From assembly GCF_900659615.1 (NCBI RefSeq), contig NZ_CAACUY010000010.1, positions 43,894 to 107,893 of the forward strand: 64,000 nt of DNA. Reading direction: 5' to 3'. Position 1 is the stretch's first letter. Every line of letters begins with the position of its first letter. This stretch comes from Actinomadura fibrosa (GTDB lineage Bacteria > Actinomycetota > Actinomycetes > Streptosporangiales > Streptosporangiaceae). Positions 50,637 through 60,239 of this stretch are shown here, piece by piece. The notes below the pieces were generated by a model. That model searched no databases, was not told the DNA's origin, and saw only the letters and a program-made list of their open reading frames with translations. Position numbers and translations under genes: made by a program.

Positions 50637-52010
50637 ATGACCACCACGCACGGATTCGGCACCGCGAGGCTCAGATCGGGACGGGAACTGGAGGATCTGG
50701 ACGGCCGTCATCTGATCCATCCGCACCAGAGCGGCGCGCAGAGCGACCGTTTCGTCATGGTCAGCGGCGAGGGATCGCTGGTCCGGGACGCCAACGGCGT
50801 GGAGTACCTCGACGCCTCGGGCGGAGGCAACTGGCTCGCCCAGGTCGGCCACGGACGGCCCGAACTGGCGGCCGCACTGACCGAGCAGGCCGGCCGGCTC
50901 GCCTATTTCTCGTGCTTCTTCAACTTCTCCAACGACAAGGCCGTGCTGCTGGCCGAGCGGCTCGCCGGACTCGCCCCAGCCGGCCTCGACCGGGTGTTCT
51001 TCACCTGCGGCGGCTCGGAGGGCGTCGAGTCCGCCATCAAGCTCGCCCGGTTGTACCACCACCACCGGGGAGAACCCGACCGGACCTGGATCATCTCCCG
51101 CGACCTCGCCTACCACGGCGCCACCTACGGCAGCGGCACCGCGACCGGCTTCCCGCTCATGCATCGGGGGATCGGCCCGAGCCTGCCGCACGTGGCGCGG
51201 GTCTCCCCGCCCTACCCCTACCGGGCCGCCCAGATGTACGGCGACGCGGACCCCACCGGCTTCCTGCTGCGCGAGCTGGAGGAGACGATCCAGCGCATCG
51301 GGCCCGGACGGGTCGCGGCGATGATCGGGGAGCCGGTCATGGGCGGCGGCGGCGTGCTCGTCCCGCCGCCGGACTACTGGCCGCGGGTGCGCGACCTGCT
51401 GACCTCCCACGGCATCCTGCTGATCGCCGACGAGGTCGTCACCGCGTTCGGCCGCACGGGCGCCTGGTTCGACTCCCCCGGGCGCGGCATGGATCCGGAC
51501 ATCATCGTCACCGCCAAGGGCCTGACCAGCGGATACGCCCCCCTCGGGGCCGTGCTCATGCGCGCGGACATCGCCGCCGCGGTCGCCGGGGACGGCGCGT
51601 ACTTCTTCCACGGCCACACCTATTCCGGGCACCCGCTCTCCTGCGCGGCGGCGCTCGCCAACCTCGACGTCCTCGAAGGCGAGGACCTGGTCGAGCGGGC
51701 ACGGACGATCGGTGGCTGGCTGCGCGAGGATCTGGCGTCCGCCGACGGGCTGGAGCGGGTCGGCGACGTCCGGATCGAGGGCGCCACCGCCGGGGTCGAG
51801 CTGGTGGCCGACAGGGCCACGCGCACGCCCGTCATGGCCGGAGCCGTCACCGCCGCGCTGCGCGACCGGCACCAGGTGATCGTCCGGGACTACGGGCCCA
51901 CCATCGTCCTGTCACCGCCGCTGGTGATCGGGCGGGAGCAGGTCCGGCGGACCGTGCGCGCCCTGCTCGACGTGGTCTCCCGGCTGGACGAGAACGGCGC
52001 CGTCGGATGA
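50637..52010 (+). CDS. Class III (omega) aminotransferase
   Basis: The 457-residue product has class III landmarks: DANGVEYLDASGGGNWLAQV, FFTCGGSEGVESAIKLARLY (PLP phosphate loop), RDLAYHGATYGSGTATG, ILLIADEVVTAFGRTGAWF (PLP Asp) and VTAKGLTSGYAPLGAVL with Lys294. Such enzymes aminate aldehydes or ketones, often terminal ones. The gene is coupled by ATGA overlap to a GMC oxidoreductase, so the pair probably converts an alcohol to an amine, as in aminoglycoside 6'-amination (NeoQ/NeoB-type logic). Confidence 0.9.
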   Translation: MTTTHGFGTARLRSGRELEDLDGRHLIHPHQSGAQSDRFVMVSGEGSLVRDANGVEYLDASGGGNWLAQVGHGRPELAAALTEQAGRLAYFSCFFNFSNDKAVLLAERLAGLAPAGLDRVFFTCGGSEGVESAIKLARLYHHHRGEPDRTWIISRDLAYHGATYGSGTATGFPLMHRGIGPSLPHVARVSPPYPYRAAQMYGDADPTGFLLRELEETIQRIGPGRVAAMIGEPVMGGGGVLVPPPDYWPRVRDLLTSHGILLIADEVVTAFGRTGAWFDSPGRGMDPDIIVTAKGLTSGYAPLGAVLMRADIAAAVAGDGAYFFHGHTYSGHPLSCAAALANLDVLEGEDLVERARTIGGWLREDLASADGLERVGDVRIEGATAGVELVADRATRTPVMAGAVTAALRDRHQVIVRDYGPTIVLSPPLVIGREQVRRTVRALLDVVSRLDENGAVG

Positions 52011-53623
52011 CGGGCGCCGAATACGACCATGTCATCGTCGGCGCGGGCTCGGCCGGATGCGTGCTGGCCGCGCGGCTGAGCGAGGACCCCGGCGTCAGCG
52101 TGTGCCTCGTCGAGGCGGGTCCCGCCGACACCCATGCGGACATCCGCGTCCCGCTCGGCGCGGGCCGGCTCTTCCGCACCCGCCTGGACTGGGACTACGA
52201 CACCCACGACGAGCCGTTCCTCGGCGGCCGCCGCCTGTACCTGCCGAGAGGACGGGTCCTGGGCGGCAGCAGTTCCCTGAACGGGATGGTCTACATGCGG
52301 GGCCACCGGTCGGACTACGACGGCTGGGGGCTGCCCGGCTGGACCTTCGCCGACCTGCTCCCCTACTTCACCCGGTCCGAGGACAACGAGCGCGGCGCCT
52401 CGTCCCACCACGGCGCGGGCGGTGACCTGTCGGTCTCGGACGGGCGGTCCGGCAACCCGATGTCGGCGGCGTTCGTCGACGCCGCCGTCCAGGCGGGCCA
52501 TCCCGCGGTCGGCGACTTCAACGCCCCGGACGCCGCGGAGGGCTTCGGCCACTACCAGCTCACCCAGCGCGGCGGCAGGCGGTGCAGCAACGCCGAGGCC
52601 TTCCTGCGCCCGGCGCTGCGGCGCCCCAACCTCACGGTCGAGACCGACGTGCAGGTGCACCGGATCATCGTCGAGGGCGGACGGGCCCGGGGCGTCGTGG
52701 GTGCCCGGCTGGACGATCCCTTCGAGGCGCGGGCGGAACGTGAGGTCATCGTGTGCGCGGGGGCGTACAACTCGCCGCAGTTGCTCATGCTGTCGGGGAT
52801 CGGCCCGGCGGACGATCTGGCGGCGCTGGGGGTGCCGGTCGTCGCCGACCATCCGATGGTCGGCCGCGGCCTCCAGGACCATCCGTCCGCCAACCTCGTC
52901 TTCACGCACGCGCTGCCGGTCAGCCTGCTGGCCGCGGGCGGCCCCGAGCACGTGCGGCGGTTCGAGGAGGAGGGCGCCGGGCCGCTGACCTCCAACGTGC
53001 CGGAGGCGGGCGGGTTCGTCCGCGCCCGGTCCGCGCTCCCCGTGCCCGACCTCCAGTTCCATGCCGCACCGCTGATGCTGCTGGACGGTGGGCTGGCCGC
53101 GCCGACGCATCACGCGATCTCCTTCGGCCCGTGCGTGCTGGGCGCGCGCAGCCGCGGCAGCGTGACGCTGGCCTCGGCCGATCCGACGGCGAAACCGCGC
53201 ATCCGCCATGACTACTACGGCGACGACGACGACCTGCGGACCATGGTGGCGGGGTTGCGGATCGCGCTGGACATCGCGCGGCAGAGCGCGCTCGCGCCCT
53301 ACACCGAGACGCCCTACCTGGTGCCGGAGTCCGAGAGCGACGCGGATCTGCGCGAGTACGCCCGCAGGCGCACGCAGACCCTGTTCCACCCGGCGGGCAC
53401 CTGCGCGATGGGCACGGTGCTGGACGCCGAGTTGCGGGTCCGCGGCATCGACGGGCTGCGGGTGGTGGACGCGTCGGTGATGCCCGCCCTGGTGCGGGGC
53501 AACACCAACGCCCCCGTCACCGCGATCGCCGAACGCGCGGCCGACCTCGTCCGCGGCGTCACCGCGCCCGCGCCCCCTGTCCGCACCGGTGCCGGAGGGG
53601 CCGCGGGCGCGTCACGCGCGTGA
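52007..53623 (+). CDS. GMC-family FAD alcohol oxidoreductase
   Basis: The 538-residue product opens with the FAD-binding DHVIVGAGSAGCVLAARLSE. It has LPRGRVLGGSSSLNGMVYMR (GMC signature 1), GAYNSPQLLMLSGIGPADDL (signature 2), and the active site FHPAGTCAMG with His461, then GNTNAPV as the second catalytic position. The family oxidises primary or secondary alcohols. It probably supplies the carbonyl for the aminotransferase encoded just upstream. Its stop lies 12 bases inside the end of the convergent condensation gene. Confidence 0.92.
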   Translation: MTGAEYDHVIVGAGSAGCVLAARLSEDPGVSVCLVEAGPADTHADIRVPLGAGRLFRTRLDWDYDTHDEPFLGGRRLYLPRGRVLGGSSSLNGMVYMRGHRSDYDGWGLPGWTFADLLPYFTRSEDNERGASSHHGAGGDLSVSDGRSGNPMSAAFVDAAVQAGHPAVGDFNAPDAAEGFGHYQLTQRGGRRCSNAEAFLRPALRRPNLTVETDVQVHRIIVEGGRARGVVGARLDDPFEARAEREVIVCAGAYNSPQLLMLSGIGPADDLAALGVPVVADHPMVGRGLQDHPSANLVFTHALPVSLLAAGGPEHVRRFEEEGAGPLTSNVPEAGGFVRARSALPVPDLQFHAAPLMLLDGGLAAPTHHAISFGPCVLGARSRGSVTLASADPTAKPRIRHDYYGDDDDLRTMVAGLRIALDIARQSALAPYTETPYLVPESESDADLREYARRRTQTLFHPAGTCAMGTVLDAELRVRGIDGLRVVDASVMPALVRGNTNAPVTAIAERAADLVRGVTAPAPPVRTGAGGAAGASRA

Positions 53624-54991
53624 GCCGCTCCATCGCGGGTCCTCCGGGGCCGTGAGGCCGCCGCGGAGGATCCGCTCGAACTCGCGCGCCATCGTCCACA
53701 TCGTGTCGGCGTCGAACACCCTGGCGTTGAACTTCAGGCTGCACGCGGTCTCGCCGGACGGGAGCACGTCCAGCGCCCACAGCCCGCCGTCGGGGATGTC
53801 GCAGCTCACCGCCTGCGAGAGCACGCGCCTGCGGATCTCCTCGAAGCGCAGCCCGGCCACGGGCACGCTGGCCGGTACGGGCGGGAACTGGAGCACCTCG
53901 AACGCGATCAGCTCCTGGTCGGGCGCGGCGGCCGTGTCCATCAGTCCCGGCGCCTCCGCTTCGACGTGCCCGAACGGGATGTCGTGGGTGTAGGCCTCCA
54001 GGCAGGTGGTGCGCACCCGCTCCACCGCCTCCCGGAAGGTACCGCAGTCGGAGAGGTCGGTGCGCAGCGGCAGGAAGTTCAGGAACACCCCGACCGTGTC
54101 GTGGAAGGACTCCTGGGCGCGGCCGGCGCTGAAGGTGCCGGCGACCACGTCGTCCCGCCCGGTCAGCTCGCGCAGCAGCAGCATGTGGGCGGCCATGAAG
54201 ACCATGAACGGGGTACCGCGCAGCGCGCGGGCCGTCTCCAGCGCTCCGCCGGTGAGCGCCGTGTCCAGCAGGAACCGGTGGCAGGCGTAGACGGCGGGCT
54301 CCCCGCCCGCCGGCCGGTCGGTCGCGATCGTGGTCATCCGGGCGCCGCGCAGCGTCTCCCGCCAGTAGCCGCACGCCCTGGCGAAATCTGATCCCGCGGC
54401 CGCCTCCGGTGGCAGTGCCGCGTAGTCGCGGTACTGCCGGACGGCGCCGGGGCCGGGGCCTCCGCGACCGCGCCGGACCGCGTAGCAGGCGACCAGGTCC
54501 CGCATGACGAGCCGCATCGACCAGCCGTCGGCCGCCACGTGGTGGACGATGAGGACGAGCACGGCGTCCTCGCCGTCGAACCGTCCCAGGGCCGCGCGCA
54601 GGTGCGGCAGCTCACCGACCGGATAGTCCAGGGACTCGATCTCGTTGAGGAACTCCTCGGCCCGGAGATCGCGCTGACCGGCGGCGCCGTCCGGCAGGTC
54701 GCGGACGGTCAGGCGGACCGGCCCGGCGGGATGGACGGTCTGGTACCGGACCGCCCCGTCCCGCGCGATGGTCGTGCGGAGCGCCTCGTGGCGCGCCACG
54801 ACGTCGTCCAGCGCGGCTCGCAGGGCCGCGGGATCGACGCGTCCGCGGAGCCGCCAGCCGACGGAGGCGACGTGCTTGGCCCCGAAGGCCCCGCCGGCGT
54901 CGCCCCGGTCCAGCGAGCAGAAGAACCGCTGCTGGGAGGAGAGCGGGATACCGGACGGCGCGAGCTCGGCGGGCAGCGGGCCGTCACCCAT
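53612..54991 (-). CDS. Stand-alone condensation enzyme (SgcC5-like)
   Basis: The 459-residue product is a complete NRPS-type condensation domain with no adenylation or carrier part. LSSQQRFFCSLDRG is the C1-like start, and the catalytic HHVAADG lies at residues 150-156 within VLIVHHVAADGWSMRLVMRD. Later blocks are GTFSAGRAQESFHDTVGVFL and NFLPLRTDL. In C-1027 the free-standing SgcC5 esterifies a carrier-bound beta-amino acid onto the enediyne core; VibH and PapA are other stand-alone examples. It likely joins a carrier-bound acyl or aminoacyl unit to an alcohol or amine here. AAGGAG lies before ATG 54991. Confidence 0.9.
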   Translation of the reverse strand: MGDGPLPAELAPSGIPLSSQQRFFCSLDRGDAGGAFGAKHVASVGWRLRGRVDPAALRAALDDVVARHEALRTTIARDGAVRYQTVHPAGPVRLTVRDLPDGAAGQRDLRAEEFLNEIESLDYPVGELPHLRAALGRFDGEDAVLVLIVHHVAADGWSMRLVMRDLVACYAVRRGRGGPGPGAVRQYRDYAALPPEAAAGSDFARACGYWRETLRGARMTTIATDRPAGGEPAVYACHRFLLDTALTGGALETARALRGTPFMVFMAAHMLLLRELTGRDDVVAGTFSAGRAQESFHDTVGVFLNFLPLRTDLSDCGTFREAVERVRTTCLEAYTHDIPFGHVEAEAPGLMDTAAAPDQELIAFEVLQFPPVPASVPVAGLRFEEIRRRVLSQAVSCDIPDGGLWALDVLPSGETACSLKFNARVFDADTMWTMAREFERILRGGLTAPEDPRWSGSRA

Positions 54992-55056
54992 CGGAGGCTC
55001 CTTCTCCACATCGCGGGTCGGGAAATCGACCACAGTCTCACAGCGCGCCAACGGGT

Positions 55057-55075
55057 GGGCATCTTCTTCCTTGCC
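55057..55075 (-). promoter_or_regulatory. Cluster motif copy H (condensation gene promoter)
   Basis: Toward the gene the site reads GGCAAGGAAGAAGATGCCC, 66 bases before ATG 54991. The GAAGATGCC half matches copies D and F exactly; the left half is weaker. Confidence 0.45.
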
Positions 55076-55131
55076 GACATCCGGCCGACCCGATCCCGGC
55101 CCCAATCCCGGCTCCACGTGACTCGGGGATG

Positions 55132-55150
55132 GCGCATTCCAGAAGTGGCC
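55132..55150 (+). promoter_or_regulatory. Cluster motif copy E (FAD monooxygenase 1 promoter)
   Basis: GCGCATTCCAGAAGTGGCC faces the FAD monooxygenase gene. It ends only 30 bases before ATG 55181, nearer than the other copies. The left 13 bases equal those of copy D. Confidence 0.5.
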
Positions 55151-55180
55151 CGCCGATCCACGCGAGCGGACTCTGAGCAC

Positions 55181-56569
55181 ATGGGCATTCAGGCCGGGAA
55201 GCGCGCGGTGGTGCTCGGCGGGAGCGTCGCCGGCCTCCTCGCGGCGCGGGTCCTGGCCGAGAGCTTCGCCGAGGTGCTCGTCGTCGAGCGGGACGGCCTG
55301 CCGGACGAGCCCGCGCCCCGGCGCGGCGTTCCGCAGGGGCGGCACGCGCACGGGCTCCTGGCCCGCGGTCACCAGGTCCTTGAGGAGCTCTTCCCCGGCT
55401 TCACCGGCGACCTGCGGGCCGCCGGGGCCCTCACCGGCGACCTGGGCGAGCTGCACTGGTACTTCCACGGCCGGCGGCTGCGCCCCGCCCGCACCGGCCT
55501 GGTGGCCGTCGCCGCGACCCGGCCCCTGCTGGAGGGCCTGATCCGTGCCAGGGTCGGAGCGCTGGCGAACGTGGCGCTGCTCGACCGGTGCGAGGTCACC
55601 GGCCTGGCGGCGACACCGGGGCGCCGGGCGGTGACCGGGGCGCGGATCCTGCGGCGCGAGGGCGCGGCGCCGGCGGAGACCGTGCTCGACGCCGACCTCG
55701 TGGTGGACGCCACCGGCAGAGGGTCGCGCACGGCCGCGCACCTGCGCGGGCTCGGCTACCGGCCGCCCGCCGAGGACCGGGTGAGGATCGACCTGACCTA
55801 CACCACCCGGCACTACCGCCTCGGCGCGGGCCGCATGCCCGCGGGCGTGCAGTCGATCAATCCCGTGTCCGGACCGGTCACCCCGCGCGGCGCGTTCTTC
55901 TCCGAACTGGAGGACGGGCTGTTCGTCCTGTCGCTCACCGGCGTGCTCGGCGACCGGGCGCCGACCGATCCCGACGGCTTCGCGGCCTTCGTCCGCTCGC
56001 TTCCCGTACCCGACGTCCACGACATCGTCGGCGACGCCGAACCGCTGGACGCGCCGGTCGCCTTCCGCTTTCCCGCGAGCGTGCGGCGCCGCTACGAGAG
56101 GCTGGAGCGCTTCCCCGCGGGACTGCTGGTGGTCGGCGACGCGGTCTGCTCCTTCAACCCGGTCTACGGGCAGGGCATGACCGTCGCCGCGCTGGAGGCC
56201 CTGGCGCTCCGCGGCCATCTGCGGTCGGGCGCGATCCCCGAGCCGCGCCGCTTCTTCCGCGACATCAGCGTGATCATCGACGTGGCCTGGGACATCTCGG
56301 CGGGCGGCGACCTCGCCTTCCCCGGCGTCGACGGTCGCCGCACCCTCAGGACCCGGGTCGGCAACGCCTACATCGCCCGGCTGCACGCGGCGGCGGCGCG
56401 CGACCCGGAGCTCACCCGGGCGTTCATGCGGGTGGCGGGCCTGGTCGACCCGCCGAGGGCGCTCACGCGGCCGGGTGTGCTGCTCCGCGTGCTGCGCGGC
56501 GGCGGCGCGGCCGGGAAGGACCTCCCCGCCGGCGCCGGGGCGGCGGCGGCCGATCACTCCAGCGCCTAG
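55181..56569 (+). CDS. FAD-dependent monooxygenase, paralogue 1
   Basis: The 462-residue product is a class A-like flavoprotein. [20 protein letters not shown] binds [26 protein letters not shown] is a His-rich segment shared with its paralogue, [15 protein letters not shown] is the second FAD motif, and [20 protein letters not shown] is the ribityl-binding GD motif. Such enzymes hydroxylate or epoxidise polyketide and terpenoid intermediates; halogenases are related but their WxWxIP motif is absent. It leads a three-gene unit with an epoxide hydrolase and alcohol dehydrogenase, consistent with epoxide formation. Confidence 0.87.
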   Translation: MGIQAGKRAVVLGGSVAGLLAARVLAESFAEVLVVERDGLPDEPAPRRGVPQGRHAHGLLARGHQVLEELFPGFTGDLRAAGALTGDLGELHWYFHGRRLRPARTGLVAVAATRPLLEGLIRARVGALANVALLDRCEVTGLAATPGRRAVTGARILRREGAAPAETVLDADLVVDATGRGSRTAAHLRGLGYRPPAEDRVRIDLTYTTRHYRLGAGRMPAGVQSINPVSGPVTPRGAFFSELEDGLFVLSLTGVLGDRAPTDPDGFAAFVRSLPVPDVHDIVGDAEPLDAPVAFRFPASVRRRYERLERFPAGLLVVGDAVCSFNPVYGQGMTVAALEALALRGHLRSGAIPEPRRFFRDISVIIDVAWDISAGGDLAFPGVDGRRTLRTRVGNAYIARLHAAAARDPELTRAFMRVAGLVDPPRALTRPGVLLRVLRGGGAAGKDLPAGAGAAAADHSSA

Positions 56570-56592
56570 ACCCGCGTGGATCCGGAGCGAGC

Positions 56593-57756
56593 ATGCGCCC
56601 TTTCCGTGTCGACATCCCCGAGGACGACCTCGACGATCTGCGGTCCCGGCTGGCCCGGACGAGATGGCCGGACGAGCTGCCCGGCACGGCCTGGACGCGC
56701 GGCATCCCGCTCGGCTACGTGCGGGAGCTGGCCGAGCACTGGCGGTGCCGGTACGACTGGCGGTCCGCCGAGGCCGCGCTCAACCGCCATCCGCAGTTCC
56801 TCACCGAGATCGACGGCGCGACGATCCACGTCCTGCACGCCGAGTCGCCGGAGCCGGACGCGCTGCCGCTGGTCGCCACGCACGGCTGGCCCGGTTCCGT
56901 CGCCGAGTTCCGCGACGTCATCGGGCCGCTGACCGACCCGCGCGCCCACGGCGGCGACCCCGCCGACGCCTTCCACCTGGTCGTGCCGTCGATCCCCGGG
57001 TTCGGGTTCTCCCGGCCGCTGCGCACGCCGGGATGGAACGCCCGCCGTGTCGCCGGCGCGTGGGCCGAGCTGATGCGGCGCCTCGGCTACGGCCGGTTCG
57101 CCGCCCACGGCGGCGACGCCGGCTCGGTGGTCTCCCTCGAACTCGGCCGCGCGGTGCCGGACCGCCTGGCCGGGGTGCACGTCAGCATGCTGCTGACCTT
57201 CCCGTCCGGCGCCGCGGGCGAGCTGGACGGCCTGGGCGGGCGCGACCGGGAGCGGCTGGCGCGGCTGGCGCGGTTCGAGGCGGAGCTGTCGGGTTACATG
57301 AAGCTCCAGTCCACCCGGCCCCAGACCCTCGCCTACGCGCTCACCGACTCGCCCGCCGGGCAGCTCGCCTGGATCGCCGAGCGGTTCCGGGAGTGGAACT
57401 ACGCGGCCGGCGTGCCCGAGGACGCGGTGGACCGCGACCACATGCTCACGACCGTCTCGATCTACTGGCTGACGGCGACGGCCGGGTCCGCGGCCCAGCA
57501 CTACTACGAGGGCGCCGAGGACCTGCGCCGGGCCGCCCGCGGTGAGCCCCCGCCGCCGCTCACCGTCCCGGTCGGCGTGGCGGTGTTCCCGGACGACGTG
57601 CTGCCACCGGTCCGGCGGCTGGCGGAGCGCGACGTCCCGGGCATCACCCGCTGGACCGAGTTCGAGCGCGGCGGGCACTTCCCGGCCATGGAGGAGCCGG
57701 ACGCCCTCGTCGGCGACATCCGTGCGTTCTTCCGTCCGCTGCGTGAGGAGAGGTGA
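56593..57756 (+). CDS. Epoxide hydrolase, SgcF/microsomal type
   Basis: The 387-residue product has the EHN N-terminal domain ([27 protein letters not shown]) followed by an alpha/beta hydrolase. HGWP (97-100) is the oxyanion loop, Asp175 in HGGDAGS the nucleophile, Tyr235 ([10 protein letters not shown]) and the Tyr pair near 304 the epoxide activators, and His362 in [11 protein letters not shown] the base. This is the family of SgcF, KedF and NcsF2, which open enediyne-core epoxides to vicinal diols. GGAGCGAGC precedes the ATG. Confidence 0.93.
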   Translation: MRPFRVDIPEDDLDDLRSRLARTRWPDELPGTAWTRGIPLGYVRELAEHWRCRYDWRSAEAALNRHPQFLTEIDGATIHVLHAESPEPDALPLVATHGWPGSVAEFRDVIGPLTDPRAHGGDPADAFHLVVPSIPGFGFSRPLRTPGWNARRVAGAWAELMRRLGYGRFAAHGGDAGSVVSLELGRAVPDRLAGVHVSMLLTFPSGAAGELDGLGGRDRERLARLARFEAELSGYMKLQSTRPQTLAYALTDSPAGQLAWIAERFREWNYAAGVPEDAVDRDHMLTTVSIYWLTATAGSAAQHYYEGAEDLRRAARGEPPPPLTVPVGVAVFPDDVLPPVRRLAERDVPGITRWTEFERGGHFPAMEEPDALVGDIRAFFRPLREER

Positions 57757-57760
57757 TGCC

Positions 57761-58783
57761 ATGAGAGCCGCCGTGATCCCCGATGTCGCCAGCAGATGGC
57801 GGGTGGACGAGGTGCCGGTCCCGGAGCCCGGGCCGGGCGAGGTGCTCGTACGGGTGCGCGCCTCGGGCCTGTGTGTCAACGACGTCCTCGCCACCGCGGG
57901 GGCCATCCCGTTCCCGTCCGTCCGCCCCGCGGTCACCGGGCACGAGCCGGCGGGCGAGGTCGTCGCCGCCGGGCCCGGCGTCACGTCCCGCCGCGCCGGC
58001 GACCGGGTCGGTACCACCTGGGTGCGCGGCGCCTGCGGGCGGTGCGGCCACTGCCGGGGAGGGCCGCCGGTGACCGGACGCGCGGCGTTCGCCTGCGCGG
58101 CGCCCGTCACGACCGGGTTCAGCGTGCAGGGCGGGCACGCCGAGTACCTTGTCGCCGGTGCCGGCGAGACCGTCCTGCTGCCCGACGGGCTCGCCTTCGA
58201 ACTGGCCGCGCCGATGCTGTGCTCCGGGTACACCGCCTGGTCCGCCCTGCGCGCCGGGGAGCCCGCGCCGCACGAGCGCGTCGCCGTGCTCGGCATCGGC
58301 GGGGTGGGCCATCTGGCCGTCCAGTTCGCCCGCGCCTGCGGCTTCGAGACGATCGCCGTCACGCGCTCGCCGGACAAGCACGGGCTCGTCCGGCGGCTCG
58401 GCGCGGACGAGGTCGTCGCGGACGGCGCCGGCCTGCGGGAGGCGGGCGGCGCCGACGTCCTGCTGGCGACCGGCAGCTCCTACCCGGCGGCCGCTGAGGC
58501 CCTGGCGGGGCTGCGGCCGGGCGGGCGGCTGGTCCTGGCCGGGATCGACCCGTCCGAGCCGTTCACGATCCCGGCCGCCACGACCCTTCCGTTCTTCGGC
58601 CTGGGGCAGCGGGTCATCGGTGCCACCCACGGCGGTCCCCAGGTCCTGCACGAGGCCCTCGGTCTGGCCGCCGCCGGCAAGGTCACTCCCATGGTCGAGA
58701 CGTTCCCGCTGAAGGAGGTCGCCGAGGCGTTCGACAGGGTCGCCTCGGGTGACGTCCGCTTCCGCGCGGTGATCACCTGCTGA
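57761..58783 (+). CDS. Zinc-type alcohol dehydrogenase (MDR family)
   Basis: The 340-residue product has the catalytic-zinc region SGLCVNDVLATAG and GHEPAGEVV, a structural-zinc loop ACGRCGHCRGG with a later Cys, GGHAEYLVAG, and the NAD domain (VAVLGIGGVGHLAVQFARAC). The usual CxTD of the active site is CVND. It likely oxidises or reduces a hydroxyl/ketone made by the preceding monooxygenase and epoxide hydrolase. The gene starts 4 bases after the hydrolase stop. Confidence 0.88.
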   Translation: MRAAVIPDVASRWRVDEVPVPEPGPGEVLVRVRASGLCVNDVLATAGAIPFPSVRPAVTGHEPAGEVVAAGPGVTSRRAGDRVGTTWVRGACGRCGHCRGGPPVTGRAAFACAAPVTTGFSVQGGHAEYLVAGAGETVLLPDGLAFELAAPMLCSGYTAWSALRAGEPAPHERVAVLGIGGVGHLAVQFARACGFETIAVTRSPDKHGLVRRLGADEVVADGAGLREAGGADVLLATGSSYPAAAEALAGLRPGGRLVLAGIDPSEPFTIPAATTLPFFGLGQRVIGATHGGPQVLHEALGLAAAGKVTPMVETFPLKEVAEAFDRVASGDVRFRAVITC

Positions 58784-58796
58784 AGCAGCCGGCCGG

Positions 58797-60128
58797 TCAG
58801 CGCCGTCCGTGCCGCACCACGCGGAGCACCATGCGCGGCCGCATGAGCGATTCCGGCCGCTCCATCAGCCCGGCCACGCGCAGGTAGGCGTCGGTGACCC
58901 GGGCGTCCCTGCACGCGGCTCGCTGGAGACGCGCGATGTAGGCGTTGCCCGCGCGGACCTTCAGCGTCCGGCGCCCCTCCACGCCGGGGAAGTGCAGGTC
59001 GCCGCCCGCGGCGATCTGCCACGGGACGTCGAGCATCCCGGCGAGTGCGGGCAGCAGCTCGCGGGGATGCGCCCGCCCGCCGCCGCGCAGGTGCCGCCGC
59101 AGGGCGTCGGCCTGGAGGGCCGCGACGCTCATCCCCTGCCCGTACACCGGGTTGAAGCTGCACAGCGCGTCGCCCATCACGAGCAGCCCGGCGGGGAACC
59201 GCCGGAGCCTCTCGTAGCGGCGCCGGACACTGGCCGGGAAGGTGAAGCGCACCGGATCGTCGAGCGGCTCGGCGTCGCGGACCGCGTCGTACACGTCGGG
59301 TACGGGCAGCGACCGGACGTACTCCAGGAACGCCTGCGGGTCGGTCGGCGGGTGGTCGCCGAGGAGCCCGGTCAGCGACAGGATGCACACGTCCCGGCCG
59401 ACCTGGCCGAAGAACGCGCCGCGCGGATGGGCGGGGGACGCCACCGGGTTGATCGACTGCACGCCGTCGAACATCTCGGGCCGCAGCCGGTAGTGGCGGG
59501 TGGTGTAGGCGAGGCCGACCTTCACCCGGTCCTCCGCGGGACGCCGGTACCCCAGCTCCTCCAGCCATGCCGGGGCGCGCGAGCCGCGTCCGGTGGCGTC
59601 GACCACCAGGTCAGCCTCCAGCGTCCGGAGGGCGTCGCCGGCGGCACCGTCACTGCTCCGGACCTGGACCCCGACGATGCGCCCGCGATCCGGCGACGCC
59701 ACCGGCCGCACGGCGTCGTGCCGTTCCAGGAAGGCGACGTTCGCCAGGTCCGCGACCCTCGCCCGGACACGTCCTTCCAGCACCGGACGCGGCGCGGTCA
59801 CCGACACCATCCCCGTCCGGGCCGGCCGCAGCCTCCGGGCGTTGAAGTACCAGCGCATCTCGCCCAGGTCACCGGTGGGGGCGCCGCTGGCGCGCAGTTC
59901 CTCGGTGATGCCCGGGAAGAGCTCCTCCACGATCAGATGCCCGCGGGCGTGCAGGCCGTGGGCGTGCACGCCGTGCGGTGCGCCCTGCCGGGGCCCGCTC
60001 ACGCCGAGCACCTGGTCCCGTTCGACGATCAGCACGTCTCGGAAGTGCTCGGCCAGCACGCGCGCGGCGAAGAGCCCGGCGATGCTCGCGCCGAGGACGA
60101 CCGCCTGACCGCGGGCATCGTCGTTCAC
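58797..60128 (-). CDS. FAD-dependent monooxygenase, paralogue 2
   Basis: GTG 60128 follows AGGAGGTGG; the product is 443 residues. It parallels the 55-kb monooxygenase block by block: [55 protein letters not shown] and [20 protein letters not shown]. The two are clearly paralogues from a duplication. They probably act at two positions or successive steps on the same scaffold. It is convergent with the alcohol dehydrogenase gene (13-base gap). Confidence 0.87.
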   Translation of the reverse strand: MNDDARGQAVVLGASIAGLFAARVLAEHFRDVLIVERDQVLGVSGPRQGAPHGVHAHGLHARGHLIVEELFPGITEELRASGAPTGDLGEMRWYFNARRLRPARTGMVSVTAPRPVLEGRVRARVADLANVAFLERHDAVRPVASPDRGRIVGVQVRSSDGAAGDALRTLEADLVVDATGRGSRAPAWLEELGYRRPAEDRVKVGLAYTTRHYRLRPEMFDGVQSINPVASPAHPRGAFFGQVGRDVCILSLTGLLGDHPPTDPQAFLEYVRSLPVPDVYDAVRDAEPLDDPVRFTFPASVRRRYERLRRFPAGLLVMGDALCSFNPVYGQGMSVAALQADALRRHLRGGGRAHPRELLPALAGMLDVPWQIAAGGDLHFPGVEGRRTLKVRAGNAYIARLQRAACRDARVTDAYLRVAGLMERPESLMRPRMVLRVVRHGRR

Positions 60129-60239
60129 CGCTGCCACCTCCTGAATCCGACGCGGAGCGTCCCTTCCGCGACAGCGTCGCGCGGCTTCGCGTGCCGCCGC
60201 ATCTCCCGGTGTGCGCCGTCGCGGCACCGCGTCCGAACG

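Noticed and set aside
48675..51872. Very long minus-strand frame of more than 1000 codons
   Set aside because: It runs antisense to the aminotransferase and out of frame through the methyltransferase, and is composed of Arg/Pro/Gly-rich sequence. The real genes in the region explain it.
49013..52006. Apparent fusion of a long N-terminal region to the GMC oxidoreductase
   Set aside because: The upstream part is an open frame antisense to the methyltransferase and out of frame with the aminotransferase. The GMC FAD-binding motif starts within 10 residues of ATG 52007, which overlaps the aminotransferase stop in the usual ATGA manner.
55181..56569. Flavin-dependent halogenase for paralogue 1
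   Set aside because: The FAD motifs fit, but the WxWxIP motif and the conserved Lys region of halogenases were not found; monooxygenase is the safer call.
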